DNA from: Gnetum montanum
Taxonomy: Eukaryota > Streptophyta > Gnetopsida > Gnetales > Gnetaceae
Direction: 5' to 3'
Assembly (NCBI GenBank): GCA_015680685.1
Contig: MNCI01025366.1
Span: 181,455-245,454 of the forward strand
DNA length: 64,000 nt
The notes below the pieces were generated by a model. That model saw only the letters and a list, made by a program, of their open reading frames with translations, did no database searches and had not been told where the DNA came from. Within the stretch, counting starts at the first letter, position 1. Each line of letters starts with the position of its first letter. Of the stretch, positions 17,921-29,737 are shown piece after piece. The translations under genes and the position numbers were made by a program.

Positions 17921-20877
17921 TTTTTGCTTTAGAGCTTGCTTGACCTATGTGAGGGCATCCAGAAGGTCTTGGCCACCCCCTTGTTTGACATTTTTCCCCT
18001 CCTCAATTTGTCCCAGAAGACGAATCTCCTAAGGAGAGGTGACTTTGGATCTGGGTTTAGATCCTCGTCGACAAGGTGATGCAGGCTACATAATCATGTT
18101 GACCTTCATCTTTGGGAGCGAAGACATAGATGCAAGGGGTGAAGACGTAGGCTTGGGGATACCCTTGACGGTACTTCCCTTCGACATCTCGTCCACCCAA
18201 TGGACCTCTCGCCTTGCAGGGAGAGGAGGTTGTTTAGCTTTGTTGCATGAGATAGGGGCCATCGAAGGCATCGGCCCCTTGATGACAAATGGAGGTAGAG
18301 GTGTTAACCGACGGGGCCACATGGCTCTGCTAATAGGTGACGCAAAGGTGGATGCCCATGGTGGGACTCTCAAGACAACCGGTTGCTACGAGCTTAGACT
18401 GACCGCTGGTGGTGCTGGTGCCCCATGTTGAGGCACACGGATCACAAATGGTTGGTGGGGTGACCTGGGATCATTGTCAATGCCAATAGCATTGATGACA
18501 TAACCGGCATTGTTGGCATTGAGGGGGTCCATGTAGACATACATAGATTGGTTTTTAGAACGCACTGGGTTGCTTTCGTCCAACGCCAGCTTCCCTAGAT
18601 CGATTAATCTTTGGATGTCATCCTACAACGACAGACAATAATCCATGTTGTGAACACATTTTTGGTGGTAGTCACAAAACCTGTCTAGCCTGAAACCTCT
18701 AGGAACCAGAGGCTCATTGGGCAAGGCCAAAGAGGGATTCCTAAGGAGCTTGTAGTAGCGTTGATGTCTTGCATTTACCTCTTCCAACATCTACTTGTGT
18801 TGGATGTATCCTGCTGCCAACAGTTGCTTCAGAAGCTCTAAAGGCTTTAGAGGCAATGGGGTGTACTTCGAGCGGTCTTTGCGCTCAAAGTTGGGTTTGG
18901 GTTGTGCAGATGTCTCGGGTGTAGGTGCAACCAGTTGTGGCATGTGGCCCAGTTTGGGTGTAGGGTTAGCTGCTTGTGTGGCTGAGTTTTTGTTGTTCTT
19001 ACTACTATTATTGCTAGGCTTGGGCTTGGCCTTACTTGCCACAACGGCCACCGTGGTTGTTGGGGATTTACCCTTTTCCTTCTTTGCGAAGGTGCTCTTG
19101 TAAGGCATGTAGGTAGGGTCTTTGCTTACCTCGGTCGCATCTTGTATGCTCTTAGTTTGAGCGAAAGCCTGACTAAGAGAGCGAGGAGCAAGGTAGTATA
19201 GTTTGGACTTGATGAAGTCGTTCACTGCACCCTTAAAGAGGGCCAGCAAGTGGGCCTCTGCGATGGGCTCACGAATTTCATTAAGAGTTGCGCTCCAATG
19301 TTGAATGAATTTTTGGATTGGTTCCAACAGGTCTTGCTTCACGCTAATCAACTGATCCAGCGTGGTTTTTGGCTTCAAGTTGTACTTGAAGCGTGTCACG
19401 AACTGGGTCAAGAGCTCTTCCAAAGTTGAAATGGATGAGCATGGCAACACGCAGTACCAATCTAGTGCTTTCCAGCTAGGGACATGGTGAAGACATGAAT
19501 GATCATGTGCGGCCATTATTGCAATAGCAAAGACTCAAACCTGAAAGTAACAAGATGCGCATTGGGATCTCCCTCCCCATCGTACTTCATGAAGTGTGGG
19601 AGAGACATCCCCGGGGGCAACATCAAAGCAGGGATTCCAGGACTGACGGGGTTGTCCTAGTAAAATTCCATGACTTATACCATGTTAGACCTAGCAGCCT
19701 TGAGGCGTTTTATTTTCTCAGTGAGGGTCTAGATGAGCTGAAACGCTTGGTCTAGACCCGATGACGTAGTGGATGGCTAGGAAGCTGCTGGGACAACTCC
19801 CACTTGCGGTATGGCAAGAGCAGTAGTATGACCCATTGGTTGTGTTGTTGGGACGACCCCTGGGAGCGGTGCTGCCTATGGCATCCACCACCCAGGAGGT
19901 GGTGTTGTTAAGGCAACAGCTGTTGGTTGGGCTACTGGGTATACTTCTTGTATCACCGGCAGCATAGACCATAGCCCCGTGTTAGGCAATGCCAACTATG
20001 AGGCTTGGTGTACTTGAGAGTGCACGAAATGAGACATTTGTGATGGTTGTAGGATGGCAAGGAAGTAAATGGGGCCCACCATGTGGATAGGCTGGGGCCT
20101 ACCATAGTGGGTGGAACTGATGTAAATGTAGGGATAGAGGCAAAAGTCGCATATGCTTGTGAGCTGGTATGGCATGAACTTGTGGTCGAGTAGCCGTGAT
20201 TGGCATGTTATGTGCCATAGGGATGGGCTACTAAATAGCCTGTAAAGGGACAGTAGCTACAAATGGAATAGGTGAAATAAGCGAGAGCAGGCATTGAAAC
20301 ATCGCAGAATTGGCATGGCTACCCATAGCAGCTATAATCGTGGGTCACGGAAGTGTAGGCGTAATTACAAAGGGAGCGATAAGAGAAGACGACTTGGCCT
20401 AGAAGGACTGGGCAGGAGGGATAGGAGCGGGCCGGTTGGACCTCCCTCGTCTGATTGGGAATCGAGTTCCTCCTACCTATCCTGGAAAGCGTCATCTTGG
20501 TTGGACGTTATATCTTGTTACTCCCTAAGCCTAGCCAACGGGATTAGTTGGTCTAAGAGCCTTTGGTACGCTTGTGTTAAAGGTAACGAAACACCGGGAA
20601 TAGGGACAAATTCCTTCACGTTGTAGTAAGCGAACTCGAACTTGCATTTTTCTTTGAGTTCATGTAGATCCAAGGGTAGATTCGCCTGCACCTTTGCACA
20701 GAGGAAACTATAATGCTCATGTTGCTAGGCCAATCCCTCAGGTCCTTAGTTTTGGACCCTGAGAGATCGGCAAGGTTCCAGTATCAGGTTCGACGGTTGT
20801 TCGGCACCAGTAGTGCCTTGAACCACGACAAGGTCTTCAACGTTGAAGGTGTTGGCAGCAGTAGTTGAAAAAGCCAT
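17921..20877 (-). pseudogene. Gag polyprotein, element A
   Basis: The likely start is 20877 (MAFSTTAANTFNVEDLV). The N-terminal domain carries EHYSFLCAKVQANLPLDLHE, shared with elements B and D. A long Pro/Ala/Thr-rich region follows (20600-19720). Then come the HFMKYDGEGDPNAHLVTF block (near 19590), and the core LEELLTQFVTRFKYNLKPK and LFKGAVNDFIKSKLYYLA (19460-19190). A Lys/Asn-rich linker follows, then RKDRSKYTPLPLKPLELLKQ and a Cys/His segment near 18680-18650. The frame 18791-19516 is intact; stops and shifts break the rest, notably near 19530, 18790 and 18590. It is about 65% alike in the core to element B by eye. Confidence 0.8.
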
Positions 20878-20967
20878 CATTGAGCAAGCAGTTATGCAAG
20901 AAGCGCAAAATTTATGCAAAGGAATGCAAACGAACAAGGAAACCAGAAAACAGCAAAAAAGAAGAAG

Positions 20968-21535
20968 AAGAAGGCTTTACATCTTTCTGGATTCTAGAAG
21001 AACTGTCAAGGCAATCGACCTGCACCACACAAGGTGTAAACAACCACAAATGGATGTTGTGTTTACGCCAATGCGTGATAGGGTGCAGAACGCGTGAAAG
21101 ACTACCGTAAGATGAGAAACTAGCTAGCGACCAAGAAGGCTTTGCATCTTGCAAGATCCCTAAGGGACCATTGAAGCGACTGCTCTATACCACGCAAGAT
21201 AGGGTACATAACGCATGCAAGAAAATCGTAAGATGGGTAAGATAATTGGTAGTCAAGAAGGCTTTGCATCTTGCAAGATCCCCGAGGGACCGTCGAAGCA
21301 ACTGCTCTGTACCATGCGAGATAGGGTACAAAACACATGCAAGACAACCATAAGATGAGCTAGTTAGCTGGCAATCAAAGGCCTTGTGTTCTGTGGGGCT
21401 CCCAAGGAACCGTCGAGGCAACCGATCTGCACCACACAAAGTGTAAACAACCACCAAGGATGTCATGTTTACACTTATGCATATCAGGGTGCAGAAGGCT
21501 CACAGAACTACCGTGACAAGCAAAAAAGGCACCAA
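20968..21535. repeat. Leader tandem repeat of element A (4 units)
   Basis: Four imperfect units start at about 20970, 21133, 21255 and 21373. They share AAGAAGGCTTTGCATCTTGC, GGGACCNTNGAAGC, ATAGGGTNCANAACGC and NAANCGTAAGATG. The outer units contain GTGTAAACA ... TGTTTACAC (21441-21449 with 21466-21474), a 9-bp hairpin. The array lies between the primer site and gag. A leader tandem array is also present in B, but with a different unit. Confidence 0.8.
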
Positions 21536-21538
21536 AGG

Positions 21539-21555
21539 CCCTCCTTCTAAACCCA
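21539..21555 (-). other. Putative primer-binding site of element A
   Basis: The minus strand reads TACA (LTR end), GTTTTC, TGGGTTTAGAAGGAGGG and then CCTTTGG. Same position and same AGAAGGAGGGCC core as in element B. Confidence 0.55.
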
Positions 21556-21561
21556 GAAAAC

Positions 21562-23166
21562 TGTAACGACCGAAAATGTCGGTGGTTGGAAAACACCGGG
21601 GGGTCTACTGGCATGAAAGTTTCGACCCCATACCCGCGGGAGGGCCGTGCTGGGTGTGTGCGGATATGAGGTGCCCTGAATAATCTGGTCGATCAGACAG
21701 GGACTTAATCAGCATCTATATAGCCTTTTGTAACATATATTTTTAAAATAGGAACAATAATGTGAAGTAATTCTTGAAAGTAAATATAGCAGGGAATAGT
21801 GCAAAACACCACAATAAACAGGAGACAAAGTAAAATACAGTTAGAAAAATGCATCACTCCAAAGCTACAAATTTTCTCTATCAAGGTGGACACAATCGGT
21901 TGCATCACGTGGCAAAGTGCAGAGATCCCGAAAGTACCCAGGACGTGTCAAGCAAAACAGGTTGTGTGCTTGGACGCAGACTTAGGTATTAATAGTGCAA
22001 GGATTCTACCAAGGTGGTAGAAAGGAGATAGAGTGAAATGCCAACTGAAAATGCTAACTGCTTGCAGTGTCAAACAGAAAGCTTACAATGCTTGATGTTA
22101 AAATGTATCAGGAAGAGAGCTTGAATGCCAAAAGAATAGGAGACTTAGTGAAAAAGTGTGAATCCCTTCTTTTTGAATGCGACTTGTCGGGGTATTTATA
22201 GGGCCGAGGGTACGCAAAAGAGGTGGTTTGGACACCATGTGCCTTGGACCATGTTGACTTGCTAGCACCATTCATGCCATGTATGACTGTTGGACCTGCG
22301 AGACCATTGTAATGCGAACCTGCTATGCCATAACTATGAGCCTACCATGTCATAATTGCACCGTCAGCGTCTAGAGACATGTGCCAATGGTCCAAGTAGG
22401 TGAGGTGCATTGATGTCGCACAACCACCTGCATGCCTTGTTGTGCTTTGTAGCGTAGCATTGCTTGGTGTAGTGTAGCACCTTGTCATGCATTCTGCTAC
22501 ATGCGTGTTGTATGCTTGCTACACTACATAGTGTAGCATAGCGTAGCATCTTACCTTAGTCGCGAAAGCTTTGTCGATTCACAAACTTTGCTTCCATGAG
22601 ACTTGCAAACATGTTGGTCCTACTCTTTGATCTGCCTTCTGTCCCTTCCACAGGATTGCTATGCCTCGCTACGCCTTATAGCTCATCGTAGCGTAGCAGT
22701 AGACATGGTTCGCCGCTTCTTGTTAGAAAGGGACATCATGAAGGACTTGAAATTGGGCATGAGGATTGGTTTTGGAACTATTGCCATGTTATGCTATGTT
22801 ACGTAGCATAGCGCAATGTCGCACTTCATCTTGCAATCGTCTTCTGAAGCTTACTACGCTACATAGTGAGGCGTAGCGTAGTGTAGTAGACTTCGTGACT
22901 TAGAAAACTTACCGAACTATTTTCACGCATCCAGAATGCTGCTGCCAACCCTGCAGACCATTTTTGAGCAGGTTTTCAACTTGGCAAACTACTTAGGTGG
23001 ACAGGCAGGATGAGCCGTAGAGCCTATTTTTCACCTAAAGTAGAAAATTTGCTGAATTTGCTAGCCTAAACTCAGAGTGTTCTCCTCCTAAAGAACTACC
23101 CTGGTGCAGCGTGAGTTGCAAGGCTTGGTGAAGCAAGAATGACCTCGCATTTTTTGGGGTGTTTCA
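21562..23166 (-). repeat. 5' LTR of element A (1605 bp)
   Basis: On the minus strand it starts TGAAACACCCC at 23166 and ends TACA at 21562. A TATA box is at 22193-22200. The upstream (U3) half, about 22430-22890, is full of GCTACGCT/AGCGTAGC words, with a 20-base palindrome GCTACACTACATAGTGTAGC at 22518-22537. The right flank CTTGC (23167-23171) is the likely target duplication. The insertion split the 5' LTR of element G. Confidence 0.75.
22193..22200 (-). promoter_or_regulatory. TATA box of element A LTR
   Basis: The minus strand reads CCCTATAAATACCCC, an LTR promoter in the element's transcription direction. The solo LTR and LTR D have the same ...CCTATAAATACCC word. Confidence 0.65.
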
Positions 23167-23841
23167 CTTGCAGCAGGTGTAAGAAAAGTGATTGGCTCTT
23201 TATTTGAGCGTTGATGTATCTGAGCCCATTGGTGTGATGGCAATAAAGACGAACTCTTCAAGCATTCCTTGCAGCATTTGGACTTAGCTATTTTATGCAT
23301 TCAGTAGTTTAATATGTTTATGCTTTGTTAATTGCTTGTTAATTACTTAAGTTTCTGTTATTTTTATTTTAATTGCTATCACTCCTTTATAGTTCATCAA
23401 GGCCATGAGTACGACCATCTCAAACGTAAATCCAATACTTCATGAACCCAGTGACGCTTAACGTCTAGTAACCTAGAAGTTCTTAGGGGAGGCTTAGAAT
23501 GTTCCTGGAAGATGGGATCGAATACTTATGCTAGGAATAGTTAGAATACAAATTAGGATAATTATAGATTAGAAAATAGTTCATCCTTTACTTTCCATAC
23601 TTTAACTAGATGCCAAAATATAAGTAAAAAGCTATAAAAATCATTAGCCTTAATCTCACTTAACCATAGCAAATAGAACATCACAAGTAAGATTAGGAAG
23701 GCAATGATCGTTCTAACCTAAGGTTTTGCTGACTAGGGTCTAGTGTATGTTAAGTGCTTACAGTCTACAAAATTTGACCGAGTCGCGTGTGAACGCCCGT
23801 GATTAGTATGGTTGGGCATAGGGGTACCTAGCCGCTCATCA
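23167..23841 (+). repeat. 5' LTR of element G, 3' portion
   Basis: Aligns throughout with 27090-27717: GTGGCAATAAAGA, CCTTGCAGCANTTTG, ATAAAAATCAT, TCACTTAACCAT, TCATGCGTGAANGC and TATGGTTGGGC, ending GCCGCTCATCA at 23841. The 5' part of this LTR is missing because element A inserted at 23166/23167. Confidence 0.75.
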
Positions 23842-23856
23842 CTAACCAAGGGAAAA

Positions 23857-26594
23857 ATGGCCAAAAATAGGCCCACAAGCAAGTAGAGACCCATGCAATG
23901 GAACCTCTTTAGGAGGAGCCTAAAGTAAAATGTGTTCAACAGATTCCTACAAAAGTTGCTACAACAAAATAGTGTCATTGATATGAGGCACCTGAGCATA
24001 GATCGAACCTTGAGGTAACCTTGATAGAAGCTTGCCTCAGGTAGATCATGAATAAGAAGGCCCAAAAATCCATGCTCTAAGAATTGAACTTTGGAGCTTT
24101 CTTAGAGTTTGCAACACCAGAAGTTAAATCTTAGTTGCAAAACTCTCCCATGTGGTCCATAATCACTTCTAGCGAAGAGTGGTAGATGGGATAGACATAT
24201 CTCTTCCAGAACAATTAATAGGCTGGTTCAAAGGTCAAAATCAAGGACATTTCGATGTCCTACTTAGTAAAAGCCATTGCAAAGGTTCTTGGGTTACCAG
24301 AAACTAGAGCTAACCTTGCAAAAATTCTCATGCAGGTAGATCCTAGTGTTCAAAAGAAATGGATGTAGTAGTGTTATGAAGTCAATCGTAAGGAGTTTGG
24401 CATGCTCACCATGGTGGAGCATGCATACTTTGAGATTGTGACCTTCCACCTTAATCCAATGATGAGGCCAAGCAAGTTTACTACTTTCTCCACTCATGCA
24501 TGTGCCACTCTAAGTGATCAACTCCCCATCAACCTTCCATAACTGATCTATCTTGAGATAGAGATGCAATTTAAAGAAAATGAATGTAGAAGGAAGGCAC
24601 TCACCTTTCCATGCCTCATTAGAAAATTATGTAAGAGAGAAGGCATAAACACGCTACACTAATGACGTTGTTCGACATGCTCCATTCACTTCTTGGGTAG
24701 AGATGATGAAACATAAGGTGCCTGCCAAGATCATTCAAGAAGAGAAGCAGTGGCCACCACCTTTATCACCCACTCATGAAATAATGCTGAAGGCCCATGT
24801 CACCCTTGAGTGCATGCACGAGATCCTAGAGCAACTCTTACTTAAGCAATAGCATCAAGCAAGAATGAGTGGTGGTGATCCATCTGTGTATCATCCAGCA
24901 ATGATTCACCTCAATAAAGTGGCTTAAACCATTAGCTAGATGGAAATAGGTGGGCCAATTTTCTCTACCCAATGAACGCAACTACCCACGAGATCAAATC
25001 CTGACACTCAAGAGGTAACAGCATCTCTCTCTCAATAGCAGAAATTCCTAGAAATATCTAGGAATGCCACTACATTTTTGGTGCATTTGGAGGAGGGTGA
25101 GGGAGGCAAATGTCATAGTGATGCAACACCAGGGGTAGGAGATAGCTGTAGAGGTGGTTGCTAATAGAATCGTCGAGGCCTTAAATTCACCTACGGCATC
25201 TATGCCAACTATTTCTACACTCAAAGATGTGTAGACATCTGTAGGAATAGTTAGTGGAAGATGAAGTGCAGCCTAACATGAAGAGTTGCTAGACTAATTA
25301 GTGGGAATCAGGAAACCAATTCCAAATATGTTCAATCTTTTGAACACCATCACAACAACCTAGTCAAAGCTACTTAAAGCAAGGGGCAAGTGTATGATAT
25401 TGAAGGGACAACTCAAAACAACCCAAGCTCAGAATCAACACTTGGCTACAAAGGTTGCAAAATTAATAGCCCACCTCATTGATCCTACATTTCTTAACCC
25501 TACGCTAACACATGTTGAGAATGCAAAGGAGACAACTGTCTTTGACTAGTCCATGACCAATTGCAAAACATACATCATTTAGAAGGAGTTGACCTAGACA
25601 TAGCATGAGAATGAAACCCCAACCATAGAGAATCATTGCCTACAGAATGTTGATGTGTAGAAGTAGTAGATGCAAGAATTTATCCATCAATAGCATGAGC
25701 AGTTAGCGACAGTAAACACTAAGCTAAAAAGATTGGCAGTGAAAAATAGAAATCTCTCCATGGAGAAGTCTCACCCCTTCACCAAAAATCTACAATAGAG
25801 ATAACCATCTAAAAGAATGAGGCTTTTAAATTTGAGAGAATCAAGAAGCATTATAGAGATTAGGTCAATCTACAAAAAGAAATTCAATGAAAAACACATC
25901 CAGATGATGAAGGCAAAAGTCAATGAGGCCCTCCAACAACTCAAGAAAGGAGGTGATGTCTAGTAGCCTATCTTTGAAGAGCTCAATGACTACCTGCATG
26001 AAAGAGCTACAAATTGAGGAGATGATAGAGTACATGAAGCTTGTCAATCTCCATTATGAAAATCTAACAATGCTAACTACTAAATGACTATGGTCAGAGT
26101 TGGAGAAGCAAGTGGCTAGCTTGCACTTGCCATACAATGCAGAGTTTAAAATCCATAAGGAGACCAAGCAAAAGCTTAAGATTGCTAATGCCAAACTTGA
26201 GGTTCTCAGGTTACAATTCACCGATCAAAGGTCCACTGCTAAGAACCTAGCCAAAAGGATGAATGACTAGTAGGAGCTAAAGAATGTATTCAAAGTGTTT
26301 GATGTTGAACATAAACCTTTCGCTACATGGTTTGTCAACATGATGGAGTTGTTCCCAATAATTCCCTATCCCTAGGATGTTCCCACTCCAACCCACATTT
26401 GAGAAGCTACATGGATCATGAACAATCCTAAGGAAAAGGAGGAGAAGATGAAGGCACTATTGGATGCCTTTCATCCTCCACTAGACATTGTAGCTATTGC
26501 CAAACAACCACAACTACCTCAACCACCACATGCACCTGAAGTAGGAGAAGGTCCTTCGAAGCCTTAGGAGCCTCCACCACCTAGGACCATTTAA
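23857..26594 (+). pseudogene. Element G internal coding region, unrecognised protein
   Basis: ATG lies 15 bases after the LTR end. The coding region runs, with many stops and shifts, to a stop at 26592-26594 after a Pro-rich end (EPPPPRT). Segments shared with element H fix the frame: a central block with EFGMLTMVEHAYFEIVTFHL and NPMMRPSKFTTFSTH (24385-24500), a Gln/Asn-rich middle, and a coiled-coil stretch with KETKQKLKIANAKLEVLRLQ (26160-26270). Next come FATWFVNMMELFPIIPYP and KEKEEKMKALLDAFHPPLD. It shows no gag, protease, RT or integrase motif that I can see. The full protein would be about 910 residues. This seems a non-autonomous LTR element carrying its own gene. Confidence 0.5.
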
Positions 26595-26817
26595 TCTTCT
26601 CCAATGTCTTCACACCATTAAAGGAATTATATTTGTCAATTTTGTCCTAGTGTTCAATTTTGTTGTTATGAACACCTAAAATTTTGTAATCATTATAAAA
26701 CCATATATTCTAGGCAGTTAGTTTTTGTTATGTAGTTTGTGTGTTTGTTTTGTATGTCAATAATCTCATACCTTCCCAAATTTTGTAAAGAACTCAAGGA
26801 TGAGTTTTCATGCAATC

Positions 26818-26826
26818 ATGGGGGTA
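26818..26826 (+). other. Possible polypurine tract of element G
   Basis: ATGGGGGTA directly precedes the 3' LTR start. Element H has the identical word before its LTR. It is short and has two T residues, so it is an unusual tract. Confidence 0.45.
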
Positions 26827-27717
26827 TGGTGAGTCATTTAGTTGGCCACATTGATGGGATGTCATCGACGTGACCCATCAACATGATCCCATCAACATAG
26901 GGTTTGATCCATTGATGTGTACTCGTTGATGGGGCCCCCTATTTCACCTATAAATATGAGCTCACCAGTTGCATTTATAGCATTCCTTTCATAGTTGTAG
27001 TGAAGCTTTTGTGGTTTTATCATTCAAAAGTTAGAATACTTTTCTAAGTACCCATAGTAGGAGTCAAAGAGTGTACGGATCTTTAGTCAAGCACTGTTAT
27101 ACCTGAACACAGCAGTGTGTGTGGCAATAAAGATGAGCTTTTTGATAAACCTTGCAGCACTTTGAAATAGATTAATTTTTTATTTATGAATTTAATATTT
27201 TATGCAATCTCCTTTAATTATTTAAGTAATTAGGTAATTAATTAAGCTAAATTAAGCTAGATTAAATAGCAATTAGTTAAGCATATAAGTATGACCACTT
27301 TGAGCATATGCTTGATGCTTGGTTATCCCAATAATGCTTAACATTTGGTAACCCAGTAGTGTTAAACATGTTTAGGATGTGTACAATAAGTAGGAACAAA
27401 TGCTTATGTTAGGATTAGTTAAGTGTAGCTAGTTAAATTAAATTAGCAATTTAATTATTTTATTCATTATTCTTTATTCTTAGGCAACTTAAAACATAAA
27501 TCATAAAAATGATAAAAAAATCATATGCCTCAGTTACACTTAACCATTATTTTTTATTTCACAAGTGTAATTGGGAAGACAACAATTGTAACAATTAGTT
27601 TCACGTCCTAGAGACTAGTGTACTTAGAAGGCTATAAGTCCATAGAATTCGACTAGATCATGCGTGAATGCTTAGTGATTCATATGGTTGGGCGTAGGGT
27701 GTACTTGCCGCTCACCA
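26827..27717 (+). repeat. 3' LTR of element G (891 bp)
   Basis: Starts TGGTGAG and ends CTCACCA, a 7-base terminal inverted repeat. The TATA box is 122 bases in. The U3 is rich in CATCAAC/GTTGATG words. The 890-bp LTR of element H has the same start, end and TATA spacing. Confidence 0.75.
26949..26956 (+). promoter_or_regulatory. TATA box of element G LTR
   Basis: CACCTATAAATATGAG, 122 bases from the LTR start; H has its TATA box at the same distance. Confidence 0.6.
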
Positions 27718-28300
27718 ATATTCATTGTAGCACTTTGACTTAGAATAGATTTACTTTCAATGTAATTTAATTTTTATGTACCTAGTTAATATTTACATTT
27801 CCATGCACATTAATCAATCAATAGAATGAGCATAACCAACTTCAAGCGTAAACATGTATTCACTTGGTAATTCTAGCAACGTTATTACTTGGTTTGCACA
27901 ATAGCATAATACTTGGTAATCCTAGCAGTGGATACGTGAGTTTAGGACATGTACAAAAAGCTGGGAAAGGACACTCATTATCCTTAGGATAGCTTAGGAT
28001 TTAATTTTTTTATTAATTCGATTAAATAATTAATTTCTATATTATTATTTAGTTAGATTAAGGCCCCAATAACATCAATAATCATATGCCTTACTTTGGA
28101 CTAAATCATATGTGATAAAGCTACCACTAGTCCAAGCAAGAAGATAGTGACCTACGATTAATACTTAACAATCTAGATACCACACTAGTTCCATCAATGA
28201 AATTCGACTGAATCACATGTACATGCTTGTGACTTGTATGGTTGGGCATAGGAGATACCCACTACTCATGACAAGCTAACCAACTAACCAATGGCCATTG
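27718..28300 (+). repeat. Second, 5'-truncated LTR of the G family plus internal start
   Basis: Directly after the 3' LTR of G the same LTR 3' portion starts again (TTGTAGCACTTTGACTTAGA at about 27727) and runs to ACTACTCATGA near 28271. It is followed by CTAACCAACTAACCAATGGCC, which matches the LTR-to-start-codon junction of G. So this is the R/U5 end and first internal bases of another copy. Confidence 0.65.
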
Positions 28301-28974
28301 CTCCCCTATTGGTTTTTTTTTCTTTTGTTTGTTTTTTTAATACTTATTTATTTATTTTTTATTTATTATTTTTCACTTGTTTAAGAAAATTATAGAATCT
28401 ACATCTTTAGATGAGAGAAAAATGTAGATTTATATTTACTTAACCAATTTTATTTTTTATAAACATGTAAAAATAATATTTTATTTATCTAATTTAAAAT
28501 AAAAACATAAAAATGAAATTATCACCTCATTCTAACCTTAAATTTGGATCATCATGTGGAGCCTCAATGCTCATCTTACCAGTGGGGCTTGATGGATGAG
28601 TGAAAGCCTAGCCTCTTTTTTAAGTAGCTATGCCCAAGCTTGAACCTAGGTCTTATAGCTTGAGAAACAAGCACCTTACAATCATTCCAAATGATGGTTC
28701 CTTCATTCTAACCTTAATTTAAAACTTTTAAATATCATGTTAGTAAACATTGGACAAGTGCCTCTTATTCTATGTCACATTATTTTTTTATTTTTTAAAT
28801 AAATATTTAAATTCATAAAATAAGACAAGCTAAACCTCTTTTTCTAAGTGCATACCACTATTTAATGTGCTTATTTGAAATTAATATTGTCTTTTATTTT
28901 ATTTAAACATGTTCTTAGTCCTACCTCGAAAGAATGGAAACATAGGTACACCACCCCCTCCCCTCCCAAGATCT

Positions 28975-29062
28975 TATAGAAGTTTATAACTTAGTGCTAC
29001 CTAGTAGAATTGAACTTGTGATCTGGGGTTACTACACTAAGACCCATACCACTAGGCCAATG
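28975..29062 (-). repeat. tRNA-derived SINE-like repeat
   Basis: The minus strand reads ACATTGGCCTAGTGGTATGG (A-box-like), then about 35 bases on AAGTTCAATTCTACTAGG (B-box-like), then a short tail shared with other copies (CACTAAGTTATAAACTTCTA). Confidence 0.5.
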
Positions 29063-29644
29063 TTTCATTGTTCCTACCCCTTCAAATGAGGGACATCACA
29101 TCTGTTGTATGTTTTTAAATAAATATTAAACAAAAATTATAAATGAAAAAGACTTAAACCTTGAACTTTTGCAAGTGATAGCCAACTCAAGTGATTAGTT
29201 CATTGTCTTATTAGGCAACCCTTTGCTAGTTCAAGTCACATTTAAGGAATTATATTCTTCTATAGTCAAATTATTTCAACTTTCAAAACACCCCGTTAAC
29301 CTTGAACCTTTTTTCTTGGCCCTACTTGTTCTTGCCAATGACTAAAGAACATGAATGCATGAGTGATAATACCATCATAATCATGATAGTCATGAATGCA
29401 ACTATCTATCCTATAGTCTCATAATCAATACATGGGCCAATGAGAAATAGGAATCATGTGATGAGTTGTAAACGCGTGTTTTGTATGATTAAATGGCTCT
29501 AAAATAACATATCATGCCATCTTGATAGAGAATTGTAGGACAAATAGCTATCTATCATAGTAAATGGATGCTTGCACAATGGCTATTAGTCATGGTAATT
29601 GGATGCACTCACATAATGTCCTATATGAAAGGTAAGGCAATAAT

Positions 29645-29737
29645 GAGATGTTAACCTAGTGGTAAGACTTTTGATTTGAAAGCTCTAAGTCATAAGTTTG
29701 ATTCTAGTGGGCAATATTGAGTTAAAAGTTCTAATTG
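29645..29737 (+). repeat. tRNA-derived SINE-like repeat
   Basis: GAGATGTTAACCTAGTGGTA (A-box-like), TTGATTTGAAAGCTCTAAGT, then GTTTGATTCTAGTGGGCAAT (B-box-like) and TTGAGTTAAAAGTTCTAATT. The last part matches the copy at 38911-39005 on the other strand. Confidence 0.55.

Noticed and set aside
18039-18431. Plus-strand frame of 130 codons
   Set aside because: Opposite the gag C-terminal region of element A; no domain.
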